Below, piece by piece: positions 1 to 9,246 of a stretch of 64,000 nt of DNA (within the stretch, counting starts at the first letter, position 1; each line of letters begins with the position of its first letter). Location: assembly GCF_000418325.1 (NCBI RefSeq), contig NC_021658.1, positions 6,772,001 through 6,836,000 on the forward strand. The letters are read 5' to 3'. Made by a program: the position numbers and the translations under genes. The notes below the pieces were generated by a model, which had not been told where the DNA came from, did not search any database, and worked only from the letters and a program-made list of their open reading frames with translations. This DNA is from Sorangium cellulosum So0157-2. GTDB taxonomy: Bacteria; Myxococcota_A; Polyangia; Polyangiales; Polyangiaceae.

Positions 1-3000
1 CTGGCGGGCATCCTCGCGTTCCGCCGCCTGCCGATCGACGCCTTCCCGGACACGACGCCGGTGCAGGTGCAGATCAACACCGTCGCCCCTGCCCTCTCGC
101 CCGTCGAGATCGAGCGCCAGATCACGGCGCCCGTCGAGCAGGCGATCTCGGGGCTGCCCAGGCTCGAGGAGGTCCGCTCGCTCTCCCGCTTCGGCCTCTC
201 GCAGGTCACGGCCCGGTTCGAGGACGAGACGGACATCTACCTGGCCCGTCAGGTCGTCATGGAGCGGCTCCAGACCGTGACGCTGCCGCCGGGCATCGAG
301 CGCCCGGAGCTCGGCCCGGTCGCCACGGGGCTCGGCGAGGTGTTCCACTACGTGGTCACGGGCAAGGGCAAGTCGCTGAGCGAGCTGCGCACGGTCCACG
401 ACTGGGTCATCGCGCCGCAGCTCCGCTCGGTGCGCGGCGTCGCCGAGGTCAACGCCTGGGGCGGCGACGAGCGGCAGATCCAGGTCCTCGTCGACCCGGC
501 GGAGCTCACGGCGCGGGGGCTCTCGCTCCACGACCTCTCCCAGGCGCTGGAGCGCAACAACGCCAACGTGGGTGGGGGCACCCTGGACCAGGCCGGCGAG
601 TCCAGCCTCATCCAGGGCATCGGCATCGCCACGCGCGTGAGCGACATCGAGGACATCGTGGTCGCCGCCAAGGGCGGGGCCCCCATCCGGGTCCGCGACG
701 TGGCGCGGGTCGTCGAGGGGCGCGAGATCCGGCGGGGCGCGGTCACCGCGGACGGCCAGGGCGAGGTCGTGCTCGGCCTCGGCTTCATGCTGATGGGCGA
801 GAACAGCCACGACGTCACGACGCGGCTCAAGGCGCGCCTCTCGGAGGTCGAGAAGAGCCTGCCGGACGGCGTCGACGTCGCCGTCGTGTACGACCGCACC
901 GAGCTCATCGACAAGGTGCTCGGCACGGTCAAGAAGAACCTGATCGAGGGCGCGCTCCTCGTCGTCGCGGTGCTCTTCGCCTTCCTCGGCAACCTCCGCG
1001 CGGGGCTCATCGTGGCCTCGGCGATCCCCCTGTCGATGCTCTTCGCCTTCGATCTGATGCTGCGCGCGGGCGTGGCGGGGAGCCTGATGAGCCTCGGCGC
1101 GATCGACTTCGGCCTCGTCGTCGACAGCTCGGTGATCATGGTCGAGAACTCGGTCCGGCGGCTCTCGGAGGACGCGGGCGACCGGAGCGCGACGGACGTC
1201 GTGCGCGACGCGTCGATCGAGGTGCGCAAGCCGACGATGTTCGGCGAGCTCATCATCATGATCGTCTACCTGCCGATCCTCGCCCTCGAGGGGGCGGAGG
1301 GGAAGCTGTTCCGGCCGATGGCGCTCACCGTCATCTTCGCGCTCGTCGGCTCGATGATCCTGTCGCTCACGCTCATGCCGGTGCTCGCGAGCCTGCTCCT
1401 GCCGCGCCGCATGAAGGAGCGCGAGAACGCGCTCGTGCGCCTCCTCAAGCGGGCCTACCGGCCGGCGCTGCAGCTCGCGCTAAGGGGACGCTGGGCGGTG
1501 CTCGCGGGCGCCGCGCTGCTCCTCGGCAACGCGGCCTTCCTCGCGACGCGGCTCGGCGCCGAGTTCGTGCCGCGGCTCCGCGAGGGCACCATCGTCGCCA
1601 ACACCGTGCGGCTCTCGGGGGTCTCGGCGGCCGAGTCGATCCGCTACGGCACCCGGCTCGAGCGGGTCCTGCTCGAGAGGTTCCCGGACGAGATCGAGCG
1701 CGTCTGGACCCGCACGGGCACCGCCGAGGTGGCGACGGACCCGATGGGGCTCGAGCTGTCCGACATGTTCATCACGCTGAGGCCGCGCGAGGCATGGAAG
1801 CGCGCCGCGACGCAGGACGAGCTCGTCCAGGCGATGGAGTCGGAGCTCGCGGGGATGCCGGGCATGCGCGTCATCTACACGCAGCCGATCGAGATGCGGG
1901 TCAACGAGATGGTCGCCGGGATCCGGGCCGATCTGGGGGTGAAGCTGTTCGGCGACGACTTCGACACGCTGAAGCAGAAGGCGCGCGAGATCGAGGCCGT
2001 CCTCAAGAACATCCCCGGCGCCGCGGACGTGGTGACCGAGCAGGTCACAGGGCAGCCCGTGCTCGAGATCGAGGTAGACCGCGCCGCCATCGCCCGGCAC
2101 GGCATCGCGGCCGCCGACGTGCTGGATGTCGTCGAGGCGCTCGGCGCGCGCGAGGTGGGGCAGCTCCAGGAGGGCGAGCGCCGCTTCCCCGTGACGCTGC
2201 GCATCGACGATCGCTGCCGGGAGGACCCCGCCTCGATCGGCCGCATCCTGGTCACCGCGGCCGGCGGCGAGCGCATCCCGCTCGCGCGGCTCGCGAAGAT
2301 CCGCACGACCGAGGGGCCGACCGCGATCAACCGCGAGTGGGCGAAGCGCCGGATCGTCGTGCAGGCGAACGTCCGGGGCCGCGACGTGGGCACCTATGTG
2401 GAGGAGGCGCGCGCGCGGCTCGATCGGGAGGTCGAGCTGCCGCCCGGCTACTACGTCCGCTTCGGCGGGCAGTTCGAGCACCTGGAGCGGGCGCAGGCGC
2501 GGTTGCTCGTCGTGGTGCCGGCGGCGCTGGGGCTGATCCTGCTGCTGCTCTACGTCACGTACGGGCGGCTCCTCGACGCGATCCGCGTCTTCACGGGCGT
2601 CCCGTTCGCCGCGATCGGCGGCGTCGTCGCCCTCTGGCTCGGCGACCTGCCCTTCAGCATCTCCGCGGGCGTCGGGTTCGTGGCGCTGTCGGGCGTCGCG
2701 GTGCTCGGCGACATGGTGCTCGTCTCCACCATCCGGCAGCTCACCGCGGCCGGGATGCCGGTGCGGGCGGCCATCGAGCTCGCGGCCGAGCGGCGCCTCC
2801 GTCCGGTCCTGATGACGGCGCTCGTCGCGTCGCTCGGCTTCGTGCCGATGGCGCTGAACACGGGCGTCGGCGCCGAGGTCCAGCGCCCTCTGGCGACGGT
2901 CGTGATCGGCGGCGTGATCTCCTCCACGCTGCTCACGCTGCTCGTCCTTCCGGTGCTCTACAGCGTCGTGGGCACGGCGCGCGAGCGGGCGGCGGCCGCC

Positions 3001-3078
3001 CCGGGCCCTGACGCCGCGCCGGGCGCCGCCGGCCCCCCGCCGCGCGCCGCGGCGGCCTCGCCGCCGGCCGCGGAGTAG
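1..3078 (+). CDS. Heavy-metal efflux RND transporter, CzcA/CusA family (5' truncated by window)
   Basis: The frame is open from the first base, so the start lies upstream; about the first 30 residues of a usual 1030-1050 aa pump are missing. It is the inner-membrane proton antiporter of a tripartite metal efflux system. Visible signs are the N-terminal FRRLPIDAFPD segment, the TM4 proton-relay motif DFGLVVDSSVIMVEN typical of CzcA-type (HME) pumps, two large periplasmic loops, and twelve expected TM segments with hydrophobic blocks near 950-1400 and 2500-2970. The C-terminus is an Ala/Pro-rich tail. The TlpA-like gene starts 4 bp after the stop, so the two are probably co-transcribed. The metal cannot be read from sequence; partner membrane-fusion and outer-membrane genes would lie upstream of the window. 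Confidence 0.93.
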   Translation: MAGILAFRRLPIDAFPDTTPVQVQINTVAPALSPVEIERQITAPVEQAISGLPRLEEVRSLSRFGLSQVTARFEDETDIYLARQVVMERLQTVTLPPGIERPELGPVATGLGEVFHYVVTGKGKSLSELRTVHDWVIAPQLRSVRGVAEVNAWGGDERQIQVLVDPAELTARGLSLHDLSQALERNNANVGGGTLDQAGESSLIQGIGIATRVSDIEDIVVAAKGGAPIRVRDVARVVEGREIRRGAVTADGQGEVVLGLGFMLMGENSHDVTTRLKARLSEVEKSLPDGVDVAVVYDRTELIDKVLGTVKKNLIEGALLVVAVLFAFLGNLRAGLIVASAIPLSMLFAFDLMLRAGVAGSLMSLGAIDFGLVVDSSVIMVENSVRRLSEDAGDRSATDVVRDASIEVRKPTMFGELIIMIVYLPILALEGAEGKLFRPMALTVIFALVGSMILSLTLMPVLASLLLPRRMKERENALVRLLKRAYRPALQLALRGRWAVLAGAALLLGNAAFLATRLGAEFVPRLREGTIVANTVRLSGVSAAESIRYGTRLERVLLERFPDEIERVWTRTGTAEVATDPMGLELSDMFITLRPREAWKRAATQDELVQAMESELAGMPGMRVIYTQPIEMRVNEMVAGIRADLGVKLFGDDFDTLKQKAREIEAVLKNIPGAADVVTEQVTGQPVLEIEVDRAAIARHGIAAADVLDVVEALGAREVGQLQEGERRFPVTLRIDDRCREDPASIGRILVTAAGGERIPLARLAKIRTTEGPTAINREWAKRRIVVQANVRGRDVGTYVEEARARLDREVELPPGYYVRFGGQFEHLERAQARLLVVVPAALGLILLLLYVTYGRLLDAIRVFTGVPFAAIGGVVALWLGDLPFSISAGVGFVALSGVAVLGDMVLVSTIRQLTAAGMPVRAAIELAAERRLRPVLMTALVASLGFVPMALNTGVGAEVQRPLATVVIGGVISSTLLTLLVLPVLYSVVGTARERAAAAPGPDAAPGAAGPPPRAAAASPPAAE

Positions 3079-3082
3079 GCCC

Positions 3083-3685
3083 ATGGGCGCGCACCCGCAC
3101 CTCCGCGCTGCCTCCCGCGCCGCCGGCGTCCTGATGCTCCTCCAGGCGCTCGCGGTGGGCCTTTACTGGGCGGTGGAGCACCGCCGCGGCGCGGGGCGGC
3201 CGGGGCGCCCCTTCGCGCACGAGCCGCTCTCCGGGGCCGAGCTGGCGCCGGACGAGGTCCTCGCGCGGCCGGACGGGAGCGAGCTTCGCCTGAGCGCGCT
3301 GCGCGGCCGGGCCGTGCTGCTCCACCTCTGGGCGACGTGGTGCGCGCCGTGCCGCGCCGAGCTCCCTGCCCTGCTCGATCTCGGCCGGGAGCTCCAGCGG
3401 GACGGCGGCGTCGAGCTCGTGGCCGTGAGCGTCGACGAGAGCTGGGAGGTCGTGCGCGCGTTCTTCGACGGCGAGGTGCCGCCCGAGGTCGTGCGGGCCG
3501 GCTCGCCCGCCCTCGGGCGGCGGCTCGGGGTCTCGACGCTGCCCGACACGTTCCTCGTGCGCCCGGACGGCACGCTGGCGCTCCGGTTCACGGGCGCGCG
3601 CGACTGGAGGGCGCCCGAAGCGCGGCTGCTCGTGACCGGGCAGGCGAGGTCGTGGCCTCCGGCGCCGGACGCGCCGCCGCGCTGA
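3083..3685 (+). CDS. TlpA-like membrane-anchored thioredoxin-fold protein
   Basis: A 200 aa protein with one hydrophobic N-terminal segment (about residues 13-30), probably a signal anchor, then a thioredoxin fold with WATWCAPC (Cys87 and Cys90) and the cis-Pro region STLPDTFLV. This is the TlpA/ResA pattern of periplasmic thiol-disulfide reductases. The start is the ATG 4 bp after the efflux pump stop; a GGAG lies in the end of the pump gene. Tight spacing suggests translational coupling with the pump, perhaps to keep cysteines of a metal-handling partner reduced, which is inference. Confidence 0.85.
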   Translation: MGAHPHLRAASRAAGVLMLLQALAVGLYWAVEHRRGAGRPGRPFAHEPLSGAELAPDEVLARPDGSELRLSALRGRAVLLHLWATWCAPCRAELPALLDLGRELQRDGGVELVAVSVDESWEVVRAFFDGEVPPEVVRAGSPALGRRLGVSTLPDTFLVRPDGTLALRFTGARDWRAPEARLLVTGQARSWPPAPDAPPR

Positions 3686-3869
3686 GCGGCGCTGCCGGCG
3701 CGCGGCGGCGACGAGCGCTGCACGCGCGCCCGGCAGGGCGGACGCCCCGCGGGACGCGGCCGCGTGCCGATCTCGAAATGAACGATGCCTCGATCCGTAA
3801 GCCCGATGGGGCTCGGGAAGATGCGCCGCGGACCTTGCTGCGGTGTGGATCCTCCGGCAGGCTGGAGGC

Positions 3870-4562
3870 ATGACGTCCCTGGCCTTCTCGATGCCGGCGG
3901 AGATCGTCGACCCGGACGTCGTCGCTCCTCCGGCCGATCTGGACAGCAACGAGCCGCCCATGGAGAGCTATGTGCACCTCATCCAGATGCTCCTCCTGCT
4001 CGAGAGCCTGGAGCTCTTCTGGAAGGAGCGGACGGATTTTTTCGCGGCCGGCAACCTGACGATCTACTTCAGCCCTCGCCAGCTCAAGTCCGAGCACTTC
4101 CGGGGTCCCGATTTCTTCGTCGTGCTCGGCACCGAGCGGAGGCCGCGCAAGAGCTGGGTCGTCTGGGAGGAGGACGGCCGGTATCCGAACGTGATCGTGG
4201 AGGTGCTCTCGGACAGCACCGAGAGCATCGATCGCGGCCTCAAGAAGCAGACGTACCAGGACGTCTTCCGTACGCCGGACTACTTCTGGTTCCACCCGGA
4301 GACGCTCGAGCTCTCGGGCTTCCACCTCGTCGACGGGCAGTACGAGCCGCTCTCTCCCGACGCCGCGGGCCGGCTCTGGAGCGCGCAGCTCGATCTGTTC
4401 CTGGGCGTCGAGCAGGGGCAGCTCCGCTTCTTCACCCGCGAGGGCGAGCTCGTGCCGGCGGGCAAAGAGCTCGCTGAGCGCGCCAAGTCCGCCGAGCAGC
4501 GGGCGGCGCGTCTGGCGGAGAAGCTCAGGGAGCTCGGCGTCGATCCCGACACCTTGAAGTAG
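3870..4562 (+). CDS. Uma2-family (DUF820) PD-(D/E)XK nuclease-fold protein
   Basis: About 230 aa. The core shows the restriction-endonuclease-like pattern of the Uma2 family: GPDFF (metal-binding Asp), then IVEVLSDSTE with the Glu, then GLKKQTYQD with the Lys, followed by VFWF-like sheets and a C-terminal coiled helix rich in Glu, Lys and Ala. Uma2 proteins occur in many copies in cyanobacteria and myxobacteria and their role is unknown. The start is uncertain: a GTG at 3843 is in frame, the ATG at 3870 sits only 1 nt after a GGAGG, and an ATG at 3891 is 22 nt away from it. I chose 3870. It appears monocistronic. Confidence 0.8.
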   Translation: MTSLAFSMPAEIVDPDVVAPPADLDSNEPPMESYVHLIQMLLLLESLELFWKERTDFFAAGNLTIYFSPRQLKSEHFRGPDFFVVLGTERRPRKSWVVWEEDGRYPNVIVEVLSDSTESIDRGLKKQTYQDVFRTPDYFWFHPETLELSGFHLVDGQYEPLSPDAAGRLWSAQLDLFLGVEQGQLRFFTREGELVPAGKELAERAKSAEQRAARLAEKLRELGVDPDTLK

Positions 4563-4564
4563 CC

Positions 4565-4605
4565 AGCGCGGCCCGCGCGCCCCGCTGCAGCGCGGCCCGC
4601 GCGCC
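4565..4605. repeat. 17-bp direct repeat pair
   Basis: AGCGCGGCCCGCGCGCC occurs at 4565-4581 and again at 4589-4605, separated by CCGCTGC. It starts just after the Uma2 stop. No function is evident. Confidence 0.6.
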
Positions 4606-4708
4606 GTCGCCTCGCCCGCTCGCCCCGGTCCTGGTAGAACGCCGGCCGGAGCGGGCCCGCTTTCCGGGCCGCTCTCCGCGCTCGTCATCTCGTCGCTCGG
4701 GAGGACCC

Positions 4709-5215
4709 ATGTCCGACATGCTCGTCAATCTGCTCAAGCTGCCGCCGCTCGAACCGTCGCTCGAGGCGATGCGCCAAGCCTCCGTGGTCGTCCGGCGCGC
4801 GGCGCCTTACGAGGTCACGCGCGTCCGGCGGTTCGTCGAGCAGCACTTCACGACGTACTGGGCCGATGAGATCAGCGTCGGTTACGCGAACAAGCCCGTC
4901 AGCGTCTATCTCGCCATCCGCGGCGGCGAGGTGATCGGCTTCTCCGCCTACGAGTGCACCCGCCGCGGTTTCTTCGGCCCGACCGGCGTCGCCGACAGCG
5001 AGCGCGGCCAGGGGGTCGGCAAGGCGCTGCTCCTCGCCTCGCTGCACGGCCTCGCGCAGATGGGCTATGCGTACGGCATCATCGGCGGCGTCGGGCCCGT
5101 CGAGTTCTACGCGCGCACGGTCGGCGCGACGCTCATCCCCGACTCCACCCCTGGCGTCTACGCCGATCCGCTGATCGACCCTGCCCCGCCCCGCGGCGCG
5201 GAGCCGCCGCGCTGA
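4709..5215 (+). CDS. GNAT-family N-acetyltransferase
   Basis: A 168 aa protein. The acetyl-CoA loop is seen as ERGQGVGKALL (residues 98-108, the R/Q-x-x-G-x-G/A pattern) preceded by a beta strand with VADS, and followed by a helix and the GPVEFYARTVGA motif usual near the end of GNAT folds. A GGAGG 4-5 nt upstream supports the ATG at 4709. The substrate is unknown. It precedes the GST gene by 27 bp on the same strand, so both may share a transcript. Confidence 0.85.
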   Translation: MSDMLVNLLKLPPLEPSLEAMRQASVVVRRAAPYEVTRVRRFVEQHFTTYWADEISVGYANKPVSVYLAIRGGEVIGFSAYECTRRGFFGPTGVADSERGQGVGKALLLASLHGLAQMGYAYGIIGGVGPVEFYARTVGATLIPDSTPGVYADPLIDPAPPRGAEPPR

Positions 5216-5242
5216 CGCCCCTCCCTCGTCACGGAGGCCACG

Positions 5243-5848
5243 ATGAAGCTCTATTTCAGCCCCGGCACGTGTTCGCTGTCTCCCCACATCGCGCTGCGCG
5301 AGGCTGGCCTGGAGTTCGACCTCGAGCGCGTCCACCTCGGCACGAAGAAGACGAGATCCGGCGCCGACTTCACCCTGATCAACCCCAAGGGCTACGTCCC
5401 CGCGCTCGAGATCGAGGGCGGCGAGGTGCTCACCGAGGGGCCGGCGATCGTCCAGTACATCGCCGATCGAAGGCCCGAGTCCGGGCTCGCGCCGCCTGCG
5501 GGCACCCTCGGTCGCTACCGGCTCCAGGAGTGGCTCAACTTCATCGGCACCGAGCTGCACAAGCAGTTCGCGCCCCTCTTCAAGCCGCGGGCGCCCGACG
5601 AGCAGAAGAGCGCGGCGCGGGCAACCTTGGGCCAGCGCTTCGGGTACGTGGCGCAGCGGCTCGACGGCGCCACGTACCTCCTCGGCGAGCAGTTCACGGT
5701 GGCGGACGGCTACCTCTTCACCGTGCTCACCTGGACGCGGTTCGCGGGCGTCGATCTCGGCGGCTGGCCCGTCCTCGGCCAGTACAAGGACCGCGTCGGC
5801 GCCCGCCCCGCCGTGCAGGCCGCCATCGCGGCCGAGAAGGGCAAGTAG
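5243..5848 (+). CDS. gstA: Beta-class glutathione S-transferase
   Basis: A 201 aa protein matching bacterial GstA along its length. It has an N-terminal thioredoxin-like domain with MKLYFSPGTCSLSPH carrying the beta-class catalytic Cys10, and NPKGYVPAL with the cis-Pro. LTEGPAIVQYIAD binds the glutathione gamma-glutamyl group. The C-terminal helical domain includes TELHKQF with the conserved His106 and FTVADGYLFTVL. Cytosolic detoxification or redox role. GGAGGC lies 6 nt before the ATG. Confidence 0.93.
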   Translation: MKLYFSPGTCSLSPHIALREAGLEFDLERVHLGTKKTRSGADFTLINPKGYVPALEIEGGEVLTEGPAIVQYIADRRPESGLAPPAGTLGRYRLQEWLNFIGTELHKQFAPLFKPRAPDEQKSAARATLGQRFGYVAQRLDGATYLLGEQFTVADGYLFTVLTWTRFAGVDLGGWPVLGQYKDRVGARPAVQAAIAAEKGK

Positions 5849-5861
5849 CGCGCCCTGCCGC

Positions 5862-6260
5862 TCAGGCCGCCGCTCGCGCGCGGCGCAGCCCGAGCGCCTG
5901 CGCCTCGGCGAAGAGCGCCACGGCGAGCGCCTGCGCCGCGACGAACGCATAGCCGAGCGCCGTCGGCTCGAACCATCCGAGCGCGAGGAGGAGCACGCTG
6001 TCGACGACCCAGAGCGCGTTCGTGACGACCACGGCGAGGACCGCCCCGCGCGCCGGCTTCTCCCGCGTGCCGAGCCAGGCCACGAGGGCCGCGAACGGCA
6101 AGAGGCTCGCTCCGGCCCAGCGGAACAGCGCCTCGGGGAGGCCGGTGAGGCCGGCGAGCGGCGCCGCGGCCGCGACCATGAGCAGGCCAGTGGCGCCGCT
6201 GACGATGGCATCGGCGAGGAGGGCGCGGCGCAGGAAATGAGGAGAGGTCATGAACGACAT
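5862..6260 (-). CDS. Small integral membrane protein (about four TM segments)
   Basis: About 132 aa, mostly hydrophobic with roughly four TM helices (LLADAIVSGATGLLMVAAAA, FAALVAWLG, AVLAVVVTNALWVVDSVLLL, YAFVAAQALAVALF). It resembles small uncharacterised membrane proteins often found beside MmyB-like regulators. I chose the ATG at 6260 because AAAGGA lies 6-7 nt upstream; an in-frame ATG at 6296 lacks a site. It is divergent from the XRE regulator with a perfect palindrome in the shared promoter region, so it is the likely regulated gene. Confidence 0.75.
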   Translation of the reverse strand: MSFMTSPHFLRRALLADAIVSGATGLLMVAAAAPLAGLTGLPEALFRWAGASLLPFAALVAWLGTREKPARGAVLAVVVTNALWVVDSVLLLALGWFEPTALGYAFVAAQALAVALFAEAQALGLRRARAAA

Positions 6261-6329
6261 GGCGAGTTCCTTTCGCTGAGGGTCGTGCTCCGACACGGCC
6301 TACGATGCGCGGCGCCGGGGTCGAGATCG

Positions 6330-6346
6330 ATTACCTCCCAGGTAAT
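6330..6346. promoter_or_regulatory. Perfect 7-3-7 palindrome, putative operator
   Basis: ATTACCTCCCAGGTAAT: two perfect 7-bp arms around CCC, in an otherwise very GC-rich divergent promoter region, 36 bp before the regulator start and 70 bp before the membrane-protein start. The dyad and position fit autoregulation by the adjacent XRE-family protein, and control of both genes. Confidence 0.7.
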
Positions 6347-6381
6347 GGGCGTCATTTTCCGGCGTGCTAGGGTCGCCCTCG

Positions 6382-7179
6382 ATGATGAGCGCCCATCCGC
6401 CGGTCGGGGGTCTCTTGCGCGAGTGGCGCCAGCGCCGCCGCATGAGCCAGCTGGATCTCGCCTGTCAGGCCGACATCTCGACGCGACACCTGAGCTTCCT
6501 CGAGACCGGCCGCGCGCAGCCGAGCCGCGAGATGGTGCTCCACCTGGCGGAGCGCCTCGACGTGCCCCTGCGCGACCGCAACCAGCTCCTCGTGGCCGCG
6601 GGCTTCGCGCCGCTCTATCCCGAGCGCAGCCTCGACGATCCCGCGCTCGCGGCGGCGCGCAAGGCGGTCGATCTCGTGCTCGCGGGCCACGAGCCGTATC
6701 CGGCGGTCGCCATCGATCGGCACTGGACCCTCGTCGCCGCGAACGGGGCGCTCGGCCCGCTCCTCGCCGGCGCCGACCCTTCCCTGCTCCGGCCCCCGAT
6801 CAACGTGCTGCACCTGAGCTTGCACCCCCAGGGCCTCGCGCCGCGCATCGAGAACGCCGCCGAGTGGCGCGCGCACCTCCTCGCCCGCCTGCGCCGCCAG
6901 ATCGAGGTGAGCGCCGACCCCGTGCTGGTGAAGCTCCTCGAGGATCTCAGCCGCTATCCGCCGCCGCCCGAGGGCTCGCGGCGCCCGGAGCCCGGCCGCG
7001 AGCCGAGCCCGGTGGCCATCGCGATCCCGCTCAGGCTCCGGACGGAGCACGGGGTCCTGAGCTTCCTCAGCACGACGATGGTCTTCGGCACGCCGGTCGA
7101 CGTCACCCTGTCCGAGCTCGCGGTCGAGTCGTTCTTCCCTGCGGACCAGGCGACCGCGGACGCGCTGCGCGCGCGCTGA
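6382..7179 (+). CDS. XRE-family regulator with MmyB-like ligand-binding domain
   Basis: About 265 aa. The N-terminal helix-turn-helix (about residues 10-65) shows RRMSQLDLACQADISTRHLS followed by FLETGRAQPS, the classic Cro/C1 pattern. The rest is the MmyB-like (MLTR) PAS-type ligand-binding domain: VDLVLAGHEPYPAVAIDRHWTLV, NVLHLSLHPQGL and a C-terminal STTMVFGTPVDVTL. In this family the C-terminal domain is thought to bind a small hydrophobic ligand. Start ATG at 6382 or 6385; neither has a good ribosome-binding site. The palindrome at 6330-6346 is the probable binding site. Confidence 0.9.
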   Translation: MMSAHPPVGGLLREWRQRRRMSQLDLACQADISTRHLSFLETGRAQPSREMVLHLAERLDVPLRDRNQLLVAAGFAPLYPERSLDDPALAAARKAVDLVLAGHEPYPAVAIDRHWTLVAANGALGPLLAGADPSLLRPPINVLHLSLHPQGLAPRIENAAEWRAHLLARLRRQIEVSADPVLVKLLEDLSRYPPPPEGSRRPEPGREPSPVAIAIPLRLRTEHGVLSFLSTTMVFGTPVDVTLSELAVESFFPADQATADALRAR

Positions 7180-7189
7180 CGTCGGCGTT

Positions 7190-8662
7190 CTACCGGTGCA
7201 TGGCGATGTCGTTGCGGGGGAAGGGCTTGATGCGCCGGTTGACCCGCACCGTCGACGGGGCAGGCTTGGCCCGCCCCGGGGTCCGCGCGGGGCGCGCGGT
7301 GGGCTTCTTCGCGGCCGGTCGGGTCGCCTCGCTCGCCGGCGCGGCGTCGGCCTGGGTCGCCGCGGCGCTGGCCGGGCCGGGCTCCGGGATCTCCGGAGCG
7401 CGCAGCTGCCGCTGCGTCTCCACGACGCTGGCGAGGAGCGTCGCCTCGGCCGGGCCGGTCATCGCAGCGCTGCGGGGGGCGACGGCGGCGAGCGCGGCGC
7501 CGTCGGCCACGGGCGCGCCGTAGCGGGCGCCGAGGAGCACGCCGGCGCCGGCGAGCATCACGCCGAGGGCGACGGCCGTGGCGAGCCGCACCGACGGCGA
7601 CCTGAGCTTCTTGCGGCTCGCGGTCGTCATCATGACCGTCGTCGTGCGATCGGGGACGTCGGCCTCGCAGGGATCCGTCTCCGCCAGCGCGAACGCCGAA
7701 GGCGCCGGCGCGGCGTGGCGCCGGGTGACCGCGGTCTCCGGCGCGCTCGGAACGCGCATCGTGATCGGGCTCTCGGCGCCCGTGTCGCCGGTCGTCGCCC
7801 ACGCCTCGGCGCCGCGCCTGCGCGGCGAGAGCGCCCGCTCCAGCGCGTCGGCCATCTCCTTGGCGGACCCGAAGCGCGCGGTCGGGTCGAGCTGCAGGGC
7901 CCTGCGCATCCAGTCGTCGAGGGCGGGGGGCACCTCGGGCCGGAGCGCGCTCGGCGGCTTGAACTTGGCGGTGTGCACGAGCAGCGTCAGCGCCGCGAGC
8001 GAATCCCCGAAGAACGGGGCCTGCCCGGTGATCGCGTGGTAGGCCACGACGCCGAGCGACCAGAGATCCGCGCGGAAGTCGAGGTCCTTCGAGCTGATGA
8101 GCTGCTCGGGGCTCATGTAGAGCGGCGTCCCCACGACGTTCCCGGTCGAGGTGACGCGCATGTCCCGGGCCCGCCGGGCGATACCGAAATCGAGCACCTT
8201 GACGAAGGTCTCCCCGTCCACCTCGGTCAGGAACAGGTTGTCCGGCTTGATGTCGCGGTGGATGATGCCGAGCCGGTGCGCCTGCCCCAGCGCCTTCGCC
8301 GCCTGCGTCACGATGCGCGCCACCTCGCCGAGCGGCAGCCGGCCGAGGCGGCGGATGCGGGCCCGGAGATCCTCGCCGCGGAGCAGCTCCATCGCGATGT
8401 ACGGCATGCCCTCCGCCGTGAGCCCGTGATCGAGGACCTGAGCGACGTGCGGGCTCGTGATCTGCGCCGCCGCGACCGCCTCTCGCCGGAACCGCTCCAC
8501 GTAGCCCGGGTCGTCCGCGAACTCGGGCGACATGAACTTCACGGCCACCTGCGACTTCAGCGGGAGGCGCTCGGCGACCCAGATGCTCCCCATCCCGCCC
8601 CGCCGGAGGATGCGTACGAGCCGCAGCGCAGGGGTCACCATCTGTCCGGTGTGCAGGGGCAT
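7190..8662 (-). CDS. Membrane-anchored Ser/Thr protein kinase
   Basis: About 490 aa. The kinase domain (residues 10-280) has the glycine loop RRGGMGSIWVAE, Lys42 in VAVKFM, HRDIKPDN (His135-Asp137), DFG (158-160), GTPLYMSPEQL and RADLWSLG, so it looks active. A Pro/Ala-rich linker leads to a single TM helix (RLATAVALGVMLAGAGVLLG) and a basic Ala/Pro/Lys-rich outer tail. PASTA repeats are absent. ATG at 8662 is preferred over the in-frame ATG at 8707 because AAGGAG and AGAGG lie just upstream. It ends 10 bp from the convergent XRE gene. Confidence 0.93.
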   Translation of the reverse strand: MPLHTGQMVTPALRLVRILRRGGMGSIWVAERLPLKSQVAVKFMSPEFADDPGYVERFRREAVAAAQITSPHVAQVLDHGLTAEGMPYIAMELLRGEDLRARIRRLGRLPLGEVARIVTQAAKALGQAHRLGIIHRDIKPDNLFLTEVDGETFVKVLDFGIARRARDMRVTSTGNVVGTPLYMSPEQLISSKDLDFRADLWSLGVVAYHAITGQAPFFGDSLAALTLLVHTAKFKPPSALRPEVPPALDDWMRRALQLDPTARFGSAKEMADALERALSPRRRGAEAWATTGDTGAESPITMRVPSAPETAVTRRHAAPAPSAFALAETDPCEADVPDRTTTVMMTTASRKKLRSPSVRLATAVALGVMLAGAGVLLGARYGAPVADGAALAAVAPRSAAMTGPAEATLLASVVETQRQLRAPEIPEPGPASAAATQADAAPASEATRPAAKKPTARPARTPGRAKPAPSTVRVNRRIKPFPRNDIAMHR

Positions 8663-9246
8663 ACCTCTGCTACTCCTTACTCGAAGAGGCCCGAGCTGGT
8701 GGTTCATGTCAGCTCTAGCCCAAAACTCGCGTACCTAGATCACTACGACGCCTTCATACGCTCTGCAAGAGAAACAAGTGCTCTCCCGCGGCGCCGCGCC
8801 TCGTGGTCACCACCGGCGTATCGCCGGGATCGTCGAGGATTCCCTGGCGGTAACGTGGGGTTAGCGACGTGGGCGCGCATCGGCCATGCGCCGATGTCGG
8901 CGCATGGGCGCACAGGAGCACAATATCGCCCCTTCGGTCGGATTCATGCTCCGGCGCGGGCGATGTCGGGAGATCCCGGAGGCGCGGTCATCGCACACGG
9001 CGACGGGGAGCAAGCGAATCGGCCCTCGCCCTCGTCCCGCGAGGTCGTCTCGCCGTGGTAGGCCGCGGCCAGCCGACGAGAGGCATGGATGGAAAGCCAC
9101 AAAATCGAAACGCCAAGAGGAGGGAGGATGAAGCCCATCCCTCTCTCCTCTTGGCGGCCGCTTCTGTCTCGACGGCTACTTCTCTTGCCGTCCTCTTCGC
9201 TCGGCGCCCTGGCCGCGCGCTCGCGCCCGGGCGGCCTGTCCCCCGC
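8663..9246. other. Intergenic region between kinase and SpeD-like gene
   Basis: 584 bp without a supported gene. It holds the upstream region of the kinase (minus strand) and the terminator hairpin of the SpeD-like gene at 9111-9156. Short ORFs here have poor composition and no ribosome-binding sites. Confidence 0.6.
9111..9156 (-). terminator. Rho-independent terminator of the SpeD-like gene
   Basis: CGCCAAGAGGAGGGAGGATG (9111-9130) pairs with 9136-9156 around a short loop, giving a stem of about 20 bp with one bulge. On the minus strand it is followed by TTTCGATTTT, a T-rich tract that is striking in this GC-rich DNA. It lies about 90 bp past the SpeD-like stop codon. Confidence 0.85.
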
